Shown: one piece after another, positions 24,279-32,960 of the stretch | How positions within the stretch are numbered: position 1 is the stretch's first letter | Layout of the letters: every line of letters begins with the position of its first letter | Assembly (NCBI GenBank): GCA_963821275.1 | Contig: CAWGDF010000001.1 | Location: forward strand, 310,001 to 374,000 | Source of the DNA: JACVRW01 sp963821275 | GTDB lineage: Bacteria; Actinomycetota; Thermoleophilia; Solirubrobacterales; Thermoleophilaceae | Direction of reading: 5' to 3' | DNA: 64,000 nucleotides | Translations under genes and position numbers: made by a program | The notes under the pieces: model-generated | Seen by the model: the letters and a program-made list of their open reading frames with translations, nothing else | Database searches by the model: none | Told to the model about the DNA's origin: nothing

Positions 24279-24373
24279 ATGGCCGCCAAGTTCGTCGCCG
24301 CGATCGACCACGGCACACCAGCACGCGCTGCATCCTGTTCAGAGAGAACGGGGCCCCCGTAGCTATCGCCCAG
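24279..24373 (+). pseudogene. Glycerol kinase 5' stub
   Basis: Three bases after the PPK2 stop an ATG begins MAAKFVAAIDHGT, then a one-base deletion shifts frame, and STRCILFRENGAPVAIAQ follows. Together these are the first ~32 residues of glycerol kinase, including the phosphate-binding DHGTTSTR loop. Everything after 24373 is lost. The frameshift plus the truncation make this a dead fragment. Confidence 0.8.
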
Positions 24374-24409
24374 CCTGCAAGGATCGTGAGTTACCGGCGT
24401 CGGTGACAG

Positions 24410-25411
24410 TCACACCGCCAGTGACGGCTCGTCCGGCGCCGAAAGGCTCAGCACGGCACCCGCCACCGCGGGAGAGGCGCCGAGCTTGGCCTCCAGCGCG
24501 CGCAGCCGGGCGGCGACGTGCGACTCGATCTCGTCGCCGGCGAGGTCGACGCGGCCGACGATCGAGACCATCCGCGGACCGACGATCTCCAGCCGCAGAG
24601 AGGTCACGCGGGCAACGTCCGGCATGTCGAGCAATGCCCGCACCGCCGCCGCACGTATACGGGGGTCAGCCTCCTCGCCGACCAGGAACTGGCGATTCCG
24701 GTTGAAGAGCACCATCGCGACCCCGGCCAGCAGCAAGCCGATCAGAATGGACCCGATGGCGTCCGGGGTCGCGGAGTCCGTCAGCTGGTGCGCGGACAGA
24801 CCGACGGCCGCGACGACCAAGCCGATCAGAGCGGCGGCGTCTTCCGCGAACACGGCTCGTAATGTCGGATCGGAGGTTGCCATGAGCTGCTCGATCAGGT
24901 CCCGCTGCATGCTGCCGGCCTCCGCCTTGAGTTGCCGAACCGACCGCAAGAACGAGATCCCTTCGACGACGAAGGCAAACGCGAGTACGACATAGCCGAC
25001 GATGAAATCGGTTGCCGGCGCTGGAGCGAGGAGCTCCTGGATGCCGTGGGTAACCGACACGGCGGCACCGGCCACGAATAGGCCGAGTGCGGCGAGCAGC
25101 GACCAAACATACGCCTCTCGCCCGTGCCCGAGTGGATGCGCCCGGTCACGTGGTCGCCGGGAGCGTCGCTGGGCAACGAGCAGCAAGACCTGGTTGCCCG
25201 TGTCCGCCCAAGAATGCGCCGCCTCGGCCAGCAGCGAGGCCGACCCAGTCACTACCGCTGCAACCGACTTCGCGATTGCGACCAGGAGGTTGGCAGCGAA
25301 GGCGATTAGAACGGTCGTGACACTGGCGGACGCGGTGGCATCCGACGGCTCCGCTTGCGGGCCGCGAAGCTGCTTCGAGACCGTCGCTGTAGCTAGGTCG
25401 GCTCGCCCCAC
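24410..25411 (-). CDS. Cation diffusion facilitator family transporter
   Basis: A 333-residue CDF protein. The N-terminal region TVLIAFAANLLVAIAKSVAA is TM1; TM2 with SASLLAEAAHSWADTGNQVL carries the H-x-x-x-D metal site. The segment RDRAHPLGHGREAYVWSLL is conserved. TM5 has FAEDAAALIGLVVAAVG, with D-x-x-A in the H/D-x-x-x-D position (a variant), and the last half is the cytoplasmic ferredoxin-like domain. CDF proteins export Zn2+, Fe2+, Co2+ or Mn2+ using proton antiport. The metal is not certain. The gene overlaps the upstream HicA-like gene by 19 bases, so they form an operon. Confidence 0.9.
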   Translation of the reverse strand: MGRADLATATVSKQLRGPQAEPSDATASASVTTVLIAFAANLLVAIAKSVAAVVTGSASLLAEAAHSWADTGNQVLLLVAQRRSRRPRDRAHPLGHGREAYVWSLLAALGLFVAGAAVSVTHGIQELLAPAPATDFIVGYVVLAFAFVVEGISFLRSVRQLKAEAGSMQRDLIEQLMATSDPTLRAVFAEDAAALIGLVVAAVGLSAHQLTDSATPDAIGSILIGLLLAGVAMVLFNRNRQFLVGEEADPRIRAAAVRALLDMPDVARVTSLRLEIVGPRMVSIVGRVDLAGDEIESHVAARLRALEAKLGASPAVAGAVLSLSAPDEPSLAV

Positions 25412-25722
25412 TGGCCATCACCGTGATCGCGCGTCCGCTGATCGGCGATGGCCGGGGAACCATCCGGCGCGAAACCGGCTTGCCTCAGCATTCGCCGGAG
25501 ATCCACCACGATCTGGACGTCGACGTCCTTGCCATGAGGTGCGGGAAGCACCTCGGTCTCAGGACCGAGCGACAGGCGGAGCTTGCCATTGTGCTCGTGA
25601 GTCACGGTTCCGATCGCCTCGAGCAGCGATACGACCTCGCGCCACTCGATGTTGTGGCTCGTCGGCCGAGCGAAGATCTTCTCGACGGTGTCGCGATGAC
25701 GGCCGCTTAGATGCGCTTCCAC
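25393..25722 (-). CDS. HicA/YcfA-like small protein
   Basis: A 109-residue protein with the opening HLSGRHRDTVEKIFARPTSH, then NIEWREVVSLLEAIGTVTHE and GKLRLSLGPETEVL. The I-E-W-x-x-V-x-x-L-L-E-x-x-G segment and following strands recall the HicA double-stranded-RNA-binding-like fold, but this group is a stand-alone conserved family, not a proven toxin, and no HicB antitoxin is adjacent. It overlaps the CDF transporter gene downstream. Its role is unknown. Confidence 0.6.
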   Translation of the reverse strand: MEAHLSGRHRDTVEKIFARPTSHNIEWREVVSLLEAIGTVTHEHNGKLRLSLGPETEVLPAPHGKDVDVQIVVDLRRMLRQAGFAPDGSPAIADQRTRDHGDGQWGEPT

Positions 25723-25966
25723 GATGACAGAGCTTGACGGGTGCGGCCGCTTCGCACAAGACGATCAGGGTTCGTGCGCCATCACCGACTGCTATCGAGC
25801 CCCAGACCGAGGAGGCTTGACCGGCCAGGGCACCGGTCGCCGGCCGCCTCCTCCCTCCCTCAGGCGGGCACTCGCTCCCGCCGCCATGCCAGGGCGCGCG
25901 CTCGTTCAGTCCGCGCCAAGAGGGGGGTATCAGTCAACCGACCGCGGGTCACAGATAATCCCGGCG

Positions 25967-26623
25967 ATGCCGGAAGGCGCACGCATAGCGCTGGCGGACG
26001 ACGACGTCCTGTTGCGGGAAGGCTTGGCGAGCTTGCTCGAGCGCTCCGGCTTCGAGGTCGTCGGGCAGGCAGGCGATGCGGACGAGCTGCTCACGCTCGT
26101 CCAAGAGCACGAACCGGACCTCGTCATGGTGGACATCCGGATGCCGCCACGCCATGAGGCCGAGGGGCTCGAGGCCGCCCGCGTGATTCGCAACCAGCAC
26201 CCCGATACCGGCATCCTCGTCCTGTCCGCCCACGTCGACGTGGAGCCGGCGATGGAGCTGCTGGCCAGCGGCCAGCGGATCGGCTACGTCCTCAAGAGCC
26301 GGGTGACCGAGGTGGCCGAGTTGATCGAAACCGTCGAGCGGATCCTTCAAGGCGGCTCTGTGGTCGACCCAGCGCTCGTGCAGGAGCTGGTCGCGGCGCG
26401 CCGCCGCGACGACCCGCTGGAGGAGCTCACGCCGCGCGAGCGCGAGGTGCTCGCTCTGATGGCGGAGGGACGCTCAAACGCCGGCATAGCGCGCCGCCTG
26501 TGGGTGACCGAGGGGACGGTCGAGAAGCACGTCCACAGCATTCTCTCCAAGCTGAGCCTGCCCGAGACCAGCGACGACCACCGGCGCGTCCTGGCCGTGG
26601 TCGCCTTCCTCGACGCCCGCTAG
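25967..26623 (+). CDS. NarL/LuxR-family response regulator
   Basis: A 218-residue regulator. The receiver has acidic residues in IALADDDVLLREGL, the phosphoacceptor in LVMVDIRMPP near residue 55, and the Lys in YVLKSR. The LuxR HTH contains LTPREREVLALMAEGRSNAG and GTVEKHVHSILSKL. Its closest relative in the window is the regulator at 8644-9288, with the same R-x-D-D-P-L-x-E-L-T-P linker. No kinase is adjacent in the same direction; the GAF kinase at 30671-32641 is a candidate partner. Its stop overlaps the end of the convergent receiver gene by 4 bases. Confidence 0.9.
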   Translation: MPEGARIALADDDVLLREGLASLLERSGFEVVGQAGDADELLTLVQEHEPDLVMVDIRMPPRHEAEGLEAARVIRNQHPDTGILVLSAHVDVEPAMELLASGQRIGYVLKSRVTEVAELIETVERILQGGSVVDPALVQELVAARRRDDPLEELTPREREVLALMAEGRSNAGIARRLWVTEGTVEKHVHSILSKLSLPETSDDHRRVLAVVAFLDAR

Positions 26624-27009
26624 ACCGGGTCGTCTTCTCTCGATGCCTCAGGCCGCAACATCTCGTTGATCGTTCTGGCAGAAAGATCGGATTTCGGCAG
26701 GAAGCCCACCGCAGGGCTGTCGGCGATGAGATCGGCGAAGTCGCCCTCCGAGTACCCGGAGATCAGCACCACTCGGGGTCCCGAATCGCCATGCGCGCCG
26801 GCGAGGCTGCGGGCGACGTCGAGCCCGCTCTCCTCGCCCAGATCGATGTCGACGAGCGCTACGTCCGGCTTCAGTTCGCTCACCAGCCGAATCGCCTCTG
26901 CGCCGTTCGATGCGACCCCCACCACCTCGATGCCCTCTCGCTCCAGCAGGACCCGAGCGGCGGCCAGGAACCGGGAGTTGTCGTCGACGATGAACGAACG
27001 AAGAACCAT
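26620..27009 (-). CDS. Single-domain response regulator receiver
   Basis: A 129-residue stand-alone receiver: FIVDDNSRFLAAARVLLERE with the acidic pair, VALVDIDLGEESG with the phosphoacceptor Asp near residue 52, SGYSEGD for the Thr/Ser switch, and GFLPKSDLS with the Lys. There is no output domain; after the receiver only about 12 residues remain. It may act as a phosphate sink or by protein contact. It lies between two LuxR-type regulators transcribed in the opposite direction. Confidence 0.88.
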   Translation of the reverse strand: MVLRSFIVDDNSRFLAAARVLLEREGIEVVGVASNGAEAIRLVSELKPDVALVDIDLGEESGLDVARSLAGAHGDSGPRVVLISGYSEGDFADLIADSPAVGFLPKSDLSARTINEMLRPEASREDDPV

Positions 27010-27178
27010 GGCTGTGCCTGAGCATCGCAGTGGACAACCCGGTCCGCATTGCAGCTAGCCGGAAAATCGAGGGTTCCGCTGGCATGAGGCTGAAAACGGA
27101 TGCTGGCGGTGCAGACAGAAGCTCCCCTCGGCGGGATCGTTTAGCGCAGCAACGCCAGCTCGTCGGAAGGGGCCAAGC

Positions 27179-27919
27179 ATGCAGCGGACACATCCAGGCA
27201 CGGTCAGCGTCGCGATCGCAGAGGGTCAGGCGCTCGTGCGCGGGGCGTTTCACGCCCTGCTCGACGGAGAGCAGGACATGACCGTGGTCGGCGAGGCCGG
27301 CGACGGCGAAGAAGCAGTCGCGGTCGCCGAGCGGGAGCGGCCGGACGTGATGCTCGTGGACATCGAGCTGCCCGGCATCGGCGGGCTCGAGGCCACCAGG
27401 CGGATCCTGACCCATCCGAGCCTTGGGGCAATGCGCGTGGTGATGCTCAGCGCGTCGGGATGCGACGAGCACCTCTTCGGAGCGCTCCGAGCTGGTGTGA
27501 GTGCTTTTTTCGCCAAGGACATGCGGCCCGCCGAGCTCGTCGAAGCCGTGCGCGCCGTCGCCTGCGGCCATACGCTGCTGTCGCGTGACGGAACTCGCCG
27601 CCTGATCGCCGAGCTCGTGTCGCAGCCGGATCCACACCGGCCCAGTCCCGAGGAGCTCGAGGAGCTCACTGCACGGGAACGCGAGGTGATGGCGCTGGTG
27701 GCCGCCGGGCTCAGTAACCAAGAGATCGCGGCCAGCCTCATCATCACCGTGGCGACCGCAAAGACGCACGTGAGCCGCGCGCTTCGGAAGGTCGACGCGC
27801 GCGACCGCGCTCAGCTCGTGGCCCTCGCGTACGAGACGGGGCTGGTGCATCCGCGCACGCAGGGGATGCACCCCGCGCCGCAGGTGACGCTCGGTCCCAC
27901 ACTGACCGCAGTGGCGTAG
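27179..27919 (+). CDS. NarL/LuxR-family response regulator
   Basis: A 246-residue regulator. The receiver has VAIAEGQALVRGAFHALLD, where one of the usual acidic pair is Glu-Gly, so the metal site is atypical. MLVDIELPGIGGLE carries the phosphoacceptor. FFAKDMRPAELVEA has the conserved Lys. The HTH contains LTAREREVMALVAAGLSNQE and ATAKTHVSRALRKV. GAAGG lies 8 bases upstream of the ATG. A C-terminal tail of about 30 residues beyond the HTH is unusual in length. Confidence 0.88.
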   Translation: MQRTHPGTVSVAIAEGQALVRGAFHALLDGEQDMTVVGEAGDGEEAVAVAERERPDVMLVDIELPGIGGLEATRRILTHPSLGAMRVVMLSASGCDEHLFGALRAGVSAFFAKDMRPAELVEAVRAVACGHTLLSRDGTRRLIAELVSQPDPHRPSPEELEELTAREREVMALVAAGLSNQEIAASLIITVATAKTHVSRALRKVDARDRAQLVALAYETGLVHPRTQGMHPAPQVTLGPTLTAVA

Positions 27920-28066
27920 GGACGAGATTCGATGGGCGGTGGTGCTCGTCGAGTCGACGATCCTGCCACACATGACAATCGCCGACTGGCGTCGCGGCCG
28001 CGCTCGGCACACGGCGCGCCCCCTCCGAATCGAGTGGCGGTGGCGGCTTGACCTCCGACGCAAGCG

Positions 28067-28228
28067 ATGAGCTGGATCGCCGCCATCCGGAACCCGCCCG
28101 ACCTTGCGGCGAGCGAACTGGCGTCCCCCTGGCTCGTGGGTGAGTTCGTCGCGAACTACGCAGGCTGGCGCGCGGAGTCGGCCGCCGCGAGGGAAGCCTT
28201 ACGCCACGACCATACGGCCGCAACGTGA
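28067..28228 (+). CDS. Small protein of unknown function (53 aa)
   Basis: An ATG frame encodes 53 residues with a clear high-GC codon pattern: MSWIAAIRNPPDLAASELAS, then PWLVGEFVANYAGWRAESAA and a short basic tail. It lacks a strong ribosome binding site. Short acidic/aromatic proteins of this style occur in actinobacteria, but I cannot name a family. Confidence 0.4.
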   Translation: MSWIAAIRNPPDLAASELASPWLVGEFVANYAGWRAESAAAREALRHDHTAAT

Positions 28229-28249
28229 GTGATCCATGAGGCGATCCGG

Positions 28250-28453
28250 CTAGCCGAACTCGCGCCCGAAGAGCTCACCGCGGACCACCGCGATCTCGGT
28301 CACCGCGGCTCCGAGCAGGGCATGCCGGTAGGCGGCGATCTCCACCTCGAGGTCTGCCATGTAGGCCCGGTTGGCGGTGAGCCCGGCGCGCTCGGCGTCA
28401 GTGCGCTCCTGCGCCAGTTCAAAGAGGTGCGCGCGGATCTCGGCGGTCGACAT
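28250..28453 (-). CDS. Small conserved helical protein (67 aa)
   Basis: An ATG at 28453 with GGGAG seven bases upstream opens a 67-residue frame: MSTAEIRAHLFELAQERTDA followed by ERAGLTANRAYMADLEVEIA and a tail ending GELFGREFG. It is predicted to be two amphipathic helices. The good initiation signal and codon use support a real gene. Function unknown. Confidence 0.6.
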   Translation of the reverse strand: MSTAEIRAHLFELAQERTDAERAGLTANRAYMADLEVEIAAYRHALLGAAVTEIAVVRGELFGREFG

Positions 28454-28675
28454 TTCGTGCTCCCTTGGCACTCGTTGACAGGCCTCAGATCCTGTACGAG
28501 CGAAAAGCCGCTGTCGTCGGGCTTGCGACGGATCTCTTGCCTGCTGCCACCGGCGTACGGCGCGGCGAGCGACCGGCCCCTGCCGTACGCCGCCAAGCCG
28601 ACCCCAGGACGACGACGGGAAGGGCCGGTCGAGCTTCTCGCTTAGTAGCCGTTGTCCCAGGCCCCGGGCTGCGTT

Positions 28676-28799
28676 AGCACGCTGGAGTTTCTTCGTCATC
28701 AGGATCGGGGTCGGCACCTGATCCTCACTCAGCCGCCGGCAGACCTCCAGGCCGCCGATGCCGGGCAACAGGATGTCGACCGGCGCGCGATGGCTCTTT
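28676..28799 (-). pseudogene. OmpR/CheY-type receiver fragment
   Basis: The reverse strand reads VDILLPGIGGLEVCRRLSED and then QVPTPILM, the phosphoacceptor loop and next strand of a response regulator (usually DVMLPGIDGLEVCRRLR...VPTPILMLTA). Both ends are missing and the Asp before the LPG motif is preserved. Apart from this piece, 28454-28910 shows no gene. Confidence 0.6.
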
Positions 28800-28910
28800 C
28801 GGCTACTCCCGGCCGGGTACCGGCAGGCCGCGGATACCCCGGAAGCCCCATGCGAAAGAGCGGTCGACGGGCTGACGACAGTCGGCCTGCACTGGTCGAG
28901 CATTCGTGCA

Positions 28911-29646
28911 ATGTCAAAGCCAGCCGCCTTCGCCACCACAGCTCTCGCGGTCGCCGGCCTGCTCGCCCTGGGCGGGTGCAGCGACGACGGTTCCAGCCCG
29001 GCGAGAGCCGGAGCCGTGCGCACTCCCGTCTCCGCCACGGCGTTCCAGAACCAGCTCGTCCGGGTCGTGGACTCGGTCTCACCCGAGGTGGTGCAGCTCC
29101 AATGCGGCCCGGGCCTCGGCTCCGGGGTCGTCTTCGACACCCATGGGGACGTCGTCACGAACGCGCACGTCGTGGATGGCGCGAGCGAGTGCACCGTGAC
29201 GCTCTCTGGTGGGGACGAGCACAAGGCCAGCACTGTCGGCAGCGACCGCGGCCACGACATCGCGGTGGTCCACCTGCGCGACGCCACACCCACGCCCGCG
29301 GCTTTCGCCGACTCCTCCAAGCTCCGTGTGGGCGAGATCGTGCTGGCGATGGGCAATCCACTCGGGCTGCGCTCCAGCGTGACCGAGGGCATCGTCTCTT
29401 CGCTGGATCGCAGCATCGCCGAATCGAGCGACGTTGAGCTGTCGGCGCTGATCCAGACAAGCGCCGAGATCAACCCCGGCAACTCGGGTGGCGCTCTTAT
29501 GGACCTCGCCGGGCGGGTGATCGCGGATCCCCACGCTGACCGCGACCGACCCCGAGTTCGGCGAAGCACAGGCGCCCGGCATCGGCTTCGCCATCCCCAG
29601 TAACACCGTGCGCCGCGTGGCGAACGGCCTGATCGGGTCGGGCTGA
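28911..29646 (+). pseudogene. HtrA-like trypsin-type serine protease lipoprotein, frameshifted
   Basis: The gene starts at ATG 28911 with a lipoprotein signal (TTALAVAGLLALGGC, lipobox LGGC). It encodes a trypsin-like protease with the catalytic triad in TNAHVVD, GHDIAVVHL and INPGNSGGAL. At about 29525 one extra base shifts frame: the first frame ends at 29603, while the expected continuation PTLTATDPEFGEAQAPGIGF and AIPSNTVRRVA is in the next frame to a TGA at 29646. The PDZ domain usual for HtrA is absent. Either this is a recent pseudogene or there is a one-base sequencing error. Confidence 0.8.
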
Positions 29647-29715
29647 CGACAGGTATCTCTCATCAGCGGCTCACACCGTCGGCCTGGGGTCGTCGCCACG
29701 AGCAAGAAGTCCGAT

Positions 29716-29896
29716 GTGGACGGAGGCGGCGCGAGGCATACCGGCCGCTTCCTCGGCATGCCCTACGACACTCGCGGTCCCACCCGGGCCCGCCTGCGGC
29801 GGCGCTGGTGGAACCCGGACGACCCCCGCATCCTCGTTCCAAAGTCCCGGGCCGGGGGGGCACGGGATCAACTTGGGCGCGCTGTGGCGGCGGTGA
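29716..29896 (+). pseudogene. DUF5808-like small protein, frameshifted
   Basis: The frame reads FLGMPYDTRGPTRARLRRRW and WNPDDPRILVPK, then shifts at a run of seven G (about 29855-29861) into HGINLGALWRR and a TGA. The combined sequence matches DUF5808 (R-R-R-W-W-N-P-D-D-P-R ... G-I-N-L-G-A-L). The homopolymer makes either a slippage mutation or a sequencing error possible. Confidence 0.65.
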
Positions 29897-29925
29897 GCCC
29901 GGACAACCGTCGCCGCGGCGTTCGC

Positions 29926-30663
29926 CTATCCAAGCGTCCGCGCGAACAGGGGCCGCAACGTGCGGAAATGGCGGTCGCGGGCGGCCTCGTCGAACACCGG
30001 CAGGTCGGCCATCGTGTATCCGTGGAGCGCACCTGTTACGACCTCCAGGCGATAGCGCACTCCAACCGCATCGAGGGCCTCCTCGAGGACCGCGATCTGC
30101 TCGGCGGTCATGTTCGGGTCCTCGTCGGCAAATCCGAAGTACAGCTCGGACTCGATGGCAGCGGCCGAACGGTGTGGGCTGTTCGGGTCGCCGGTGACCA
30201 TCCCGGCGGTGTGGAAGGCGGCGAGCGCCACCACGCGGTCGGGATGGGCCGCGGTGATCCACCAGCCCACCCGGCCACCCATGCAGTATCCGGTGATCCC
30301 GACCGGCCCCGGCGACGCGACCTCTCCCAAACAGGAAAGGTAGGCCGCGCCATCGGCCGCCAATCGCGCTGGCGTGAGCTGCCGTATCAACGGCATCATC
30401 GCCTGGAAGGTGGTCGTGCGTTGCTCGGGATCCATCAAGTCGCCGAGCTGCACCAACGGCGCGCGCCCGGCCCGGTAGAAGACGTTGGGAGCCAGCACGA
30501 CATACCCGTTGGCGGCGATGCGATCGGCCATCTCCTCGGTTGTCGGCCGCAGCCCGAAGGCGTCGGTGATGTAGAGGACTCCGGGATGGGGCTCGTCGTC
30601 GGGCCGGGTGAGATAGGCGTCGGCGACCCCGTCCGGCGCAGTGCACTGAACGGTCGCTCCCAT
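29926..30663 (-). CDS. Dienelactone hydrolase family protein
   Basis: A 245-residue alpha/beta hydrolase of the dienelactone hydrolase type. The nucleophile Cys is in GITGYCMGGRVG near residue 129, an Asp is in YFGFADEDPNMT, and the catalytic His is in ALHGYTM. DITDAFGLR-like ITDAFGLRPTTEE near the N-terminus is characteristic. Members hydrolyse dienelactones in aromatic degradation or other esters. ATG 30663 is chosen; GTG 30666 is equally possible. It lies 7 bases after the histidine kinase stop and is probably in the same operon. Confidence 0.9.
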   Translation of the reverse strand: MGATVQCTAPDGVADAYLTRPDDEPHPGVLYITDAFGLRPTTEEMADRIAANGYVVLAPNVFYRAGRAPLVQLGDLMDPEQRTTTFQAMMPLIRQLTPARLAADGAAYLSCLGEVASPGPVGITGYCMGGRVGWWITAAHPDRVVALAAFHTAGMVTGDPNSPHRSAAAIESELYFGFADEDPNMTAEQIAVLEEALDAVGVRYRLEVVTGALHGYTMADLPVFDEAARDRHFRTLRPLFARTLG

Positions 30664-30670
30664 CACGCGA

Positions 30671-32641
30671 TCAGTCGATCCCCACCGGCAGCTCCAACAC
30701 GATCGAAGTACCCCCGTTCGGCGGGCTCGCCACTACGAGCGTCCCACCCAGCGCCTCGACCCGGTCGGTCAGTCCGACGATGCCGGAGCCCCGAGTGGGA
30801 TCGACTCCCCCGACACCGTCGTCGACTACGGACAGATGCAGGCTCCCGTCGCGAACGCCGAGCGACACCTGCACGACCGAGGCCTCGGAATGCTTGGCAG
30901 CGTTCGCAAGCCCCTCCGAAACGACATAGTAGGCGGCGACCTCGACCGGTCCCGGCAGCCGCTCCAACGCTTCCACGTCGAGCTCCACCGGTACAGCAGA
31001 GCGCCGCGCCAGCGCCTTGATCGCCGCACCGAGTCCGCCCTGCGACAGGATCGCCGGATGCACACCGCGTGAGATTTCGCGCAGCTCGTCGAGCACCGAC
31101 CTCAGCTCGACCTCCACATCGGCAAGCAAGTTCGGCTGGTCGGCGCGAGGCGCGGCCTGGACGTTCTGCAGCCCGATCCCGATCGTGATCAGCCCCTGCT
31201 GGATGCCGTCGTGCAGGTCACGCTCGATGTTTCGCCTCGTCTCGTCGGCGGTGGCGACGATGCGCGCTCGTGACGCCCTCAACTCGGCCTGGCTCTCGGC
31301 CTTGGCGATCGCGGTGGCGACGAGCTCCGCGAATCCGCCGAGCCGCTCCTCCGTCCCCGGCGCCGGGGGCTCGTGGCCGGTCGACCCGACGGCGATTGTT
31401 CCCCACAGCCGCCCCTCGACGGTGATCGGCGCTGCAACGGCGGAGCGGACCCCGAGCATGGCTGCAGTCGGGTTTGCGCCGCCGCTCTCCGCGATCCGTT
31501 CGATCCGAGCCGGACGCCCCGTGTCTCGCACGAGCTTGGTGATGGTCCCTTCGTCGATGCGAAGCCGCACGCCAAACGGCATGGCGTCGCCGGTCGCGCT
31601 CCACGCGGCCACGAGCGTGAAGGTGTCGTCCGCGTCATATCGAGACAAGAAGGTCTGGTCCGCGGACAGAAGCCGGCCGACTTCCGCCGCGACCGCCGCG
31701 AACACGGTCGGCGGCGGGGCCGCGCGCGCGACGAGCGTCGCCATGCGCCGCAGGGCGGCCTGCTCGTCGGCCACCCGGCGCAGCTCCTCGCGCGCCTCCG
31801 CGTTCGCAATCGCCGTGGCCACCAGCTCAGTGAACTCGGCCATCTGCGACTCCGTGCCTGCGGGAAACGGCGTGTCGCGCTTCGACGACGCGGCGATCAC
31901 CCCCCAGAGGCGCCCACCGACCGCGATCGGACCTCCGACCGACGAGCGGATGCCGAGCTTGCGTGCCTCGATGGCAATTGGACCGGAGGCCCGCGCGAAG
32001 CTGTCCACCCGCACCGGACCGTTCGCATCGCGGACCAGCGCGGCGATGCTCGCCCCCTCCAGCTCGAACCGCGTGCCGACGGCCAGCTGGTCCCCCGCCT
32101 CCCTGTTCCAGCCCGCGACGCCGGTCACCGTGCCGTCGGGCTCGTAGCGCTCCATGCGGGCGAGGTCGGCACCCGAGAGGAGGCCGACCTCGCGGGTGAC
32201 CGTCTCGAAGACCTCCGACGGCGTCGGCGCCTGCGCCACCAGCGTCGCCACACGCCGCAGCGCCGCCTGCTCCGTGGCGAGCCGACTTGCCTCCGCGGCC
32301 TCTTGCCGGGTTCGTGCCGCCAACTGGCTCACCACGACGGCCGTCGTCAGAAACACAGCCAGCCCCACCCACTCTCCAGCCGCGTCGACCGTGAAGCCGT
32401 ACCGGGGAGGTATGAGCAAAAAGTCGAAGGCTGCCGCGCTCAGCGCGGATACCAGCAGCCCGAAGCCCAGTCCCCAGATCACGGAGACGGGCAGGATCGC
32501 CAACACGTAGAGCACACCCAGACTCGCCGTCGGAACGTGGCCATGCAGCAGGTCCACCACGCCGCTGACCGCGACGACGACGGCCACGCTCACGAGGAGG
32601 CCGCCAAGCGTCCGGCGAGATGGCGCTCTCACTGTGCTCAT
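30671..32641 (-). CDS. Sensor histidine kinase with DUF4118 TM region and two GAF domains
   Basis: A 656-residue kinase. Residues 12-110 form the KdpD-type DUF4118 four-helix membrane region (TASLGVLYVLAILPVSVIWG, ALSAAAFDFLLIPPRYGFTV). Two GAF domains follow at about 135-285 and 300-450; they are clearly related and probably arose by duplication (EQAALRRVATLVAQAP and EQAALRRMATLVARAA). The HisKA_3 motif RRNIERDLHDGIQQGL holds the phosphorylated His near residue 478. The HATPase domain has SEGLANAAKHSEAS and VVDDGVGGVD. Its regulator is probably one of the two orphan LuxR-type regulators at 25967 or 27179. Confidence 0.92.
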   Translation of the reverse strand: MSTVRAPSRRTLGGLLVSVAVVVAVSGVVDLLHGHVPTASLGVLYVLAILPVSVIWGLGFGLLVSALSAAAFDFLLIPPRYGFTVDAAGEWVGLAVFLTTAVVVSQLAARTRQEAAEASRLATEQAALRRVATLVAQAPTPSEVFETVTREVGLLSGADLARMERYEPDGTVTGVAGWNREAGDQLAVGTRFELEGASIAALVRDANGPVRVDSFARASGPIAIEARKLGIRSSVGGPIAVGGRLWGVIAASSKRDTPFPAGTESQMAEFTELVATAIANAEAREELRRVADEQAALRRMATLVARAAPPPTVFAAVAAEVGRLLSADQTFLSRYDADDTFTLVAAWSATGDAMPFGVRLRIDEGTITKLVRDTGRPARIERIAESGGANPTAAMLGVRSAVAAPITVEGRLWGTIAVGSTGHEPPAPGTEERLGGFAELVATAIAKAESQAELRASRARIVATADETRRNIERDLHDGIQQGLITIGIGLQNVQAAPRADQPNLLADVEVELRSVLDELREISRGVHPAILSQGGLGAAIKALARRSAVPVELDVEALERLPGPVEVAAYYVVSEGLANAAKHSEASVVQVSLGVRDGSLHLSVVDDGVGGVDPTRGSGIVGLTDRVEALGGTLVVASPPNGGTSIVLELPVGID

Positions 32642-32960
32642 CTTGACCGCCTGGCAGGAGCGCGGCTACCCGCTCGCTCCGAATACATCCTCCGAAGTAC
32701 GCGAAAGCATCCGCCCCATGTCGACGGATATCGCGGCCTACGAGAGGGTCCGCTGTACCTGGACTGCGACACCTCGAAGCGGCACTGGGAGGTCCCGCTT
32801 GAGCGGAGGAACGGAGCACCTACCTCCGGCGACGCATCCACGGGCACGGCTACCCCCGCCGCCGTAGCTGAAAGAGTCGCCTCGGAGCCGACGACACAGC
32901 CTTGCCCGGCGACGACCATGTAGCTCGAAGCCTTCCCCCGTTCTTCCCTAAGGAGGCGAC
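32642..32960. other. Intergenic region without recognised gene
   Basis: This is the region between the divergent kinase and slipin genes. A segment near 32750-32800 reads LYLDCDTSKRHWEVPLE in one forward frame but has no start or family I recognise. TAAGGAGG at 32949-32956 is the slipin ribosome binding site. Confidence 0.4.
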
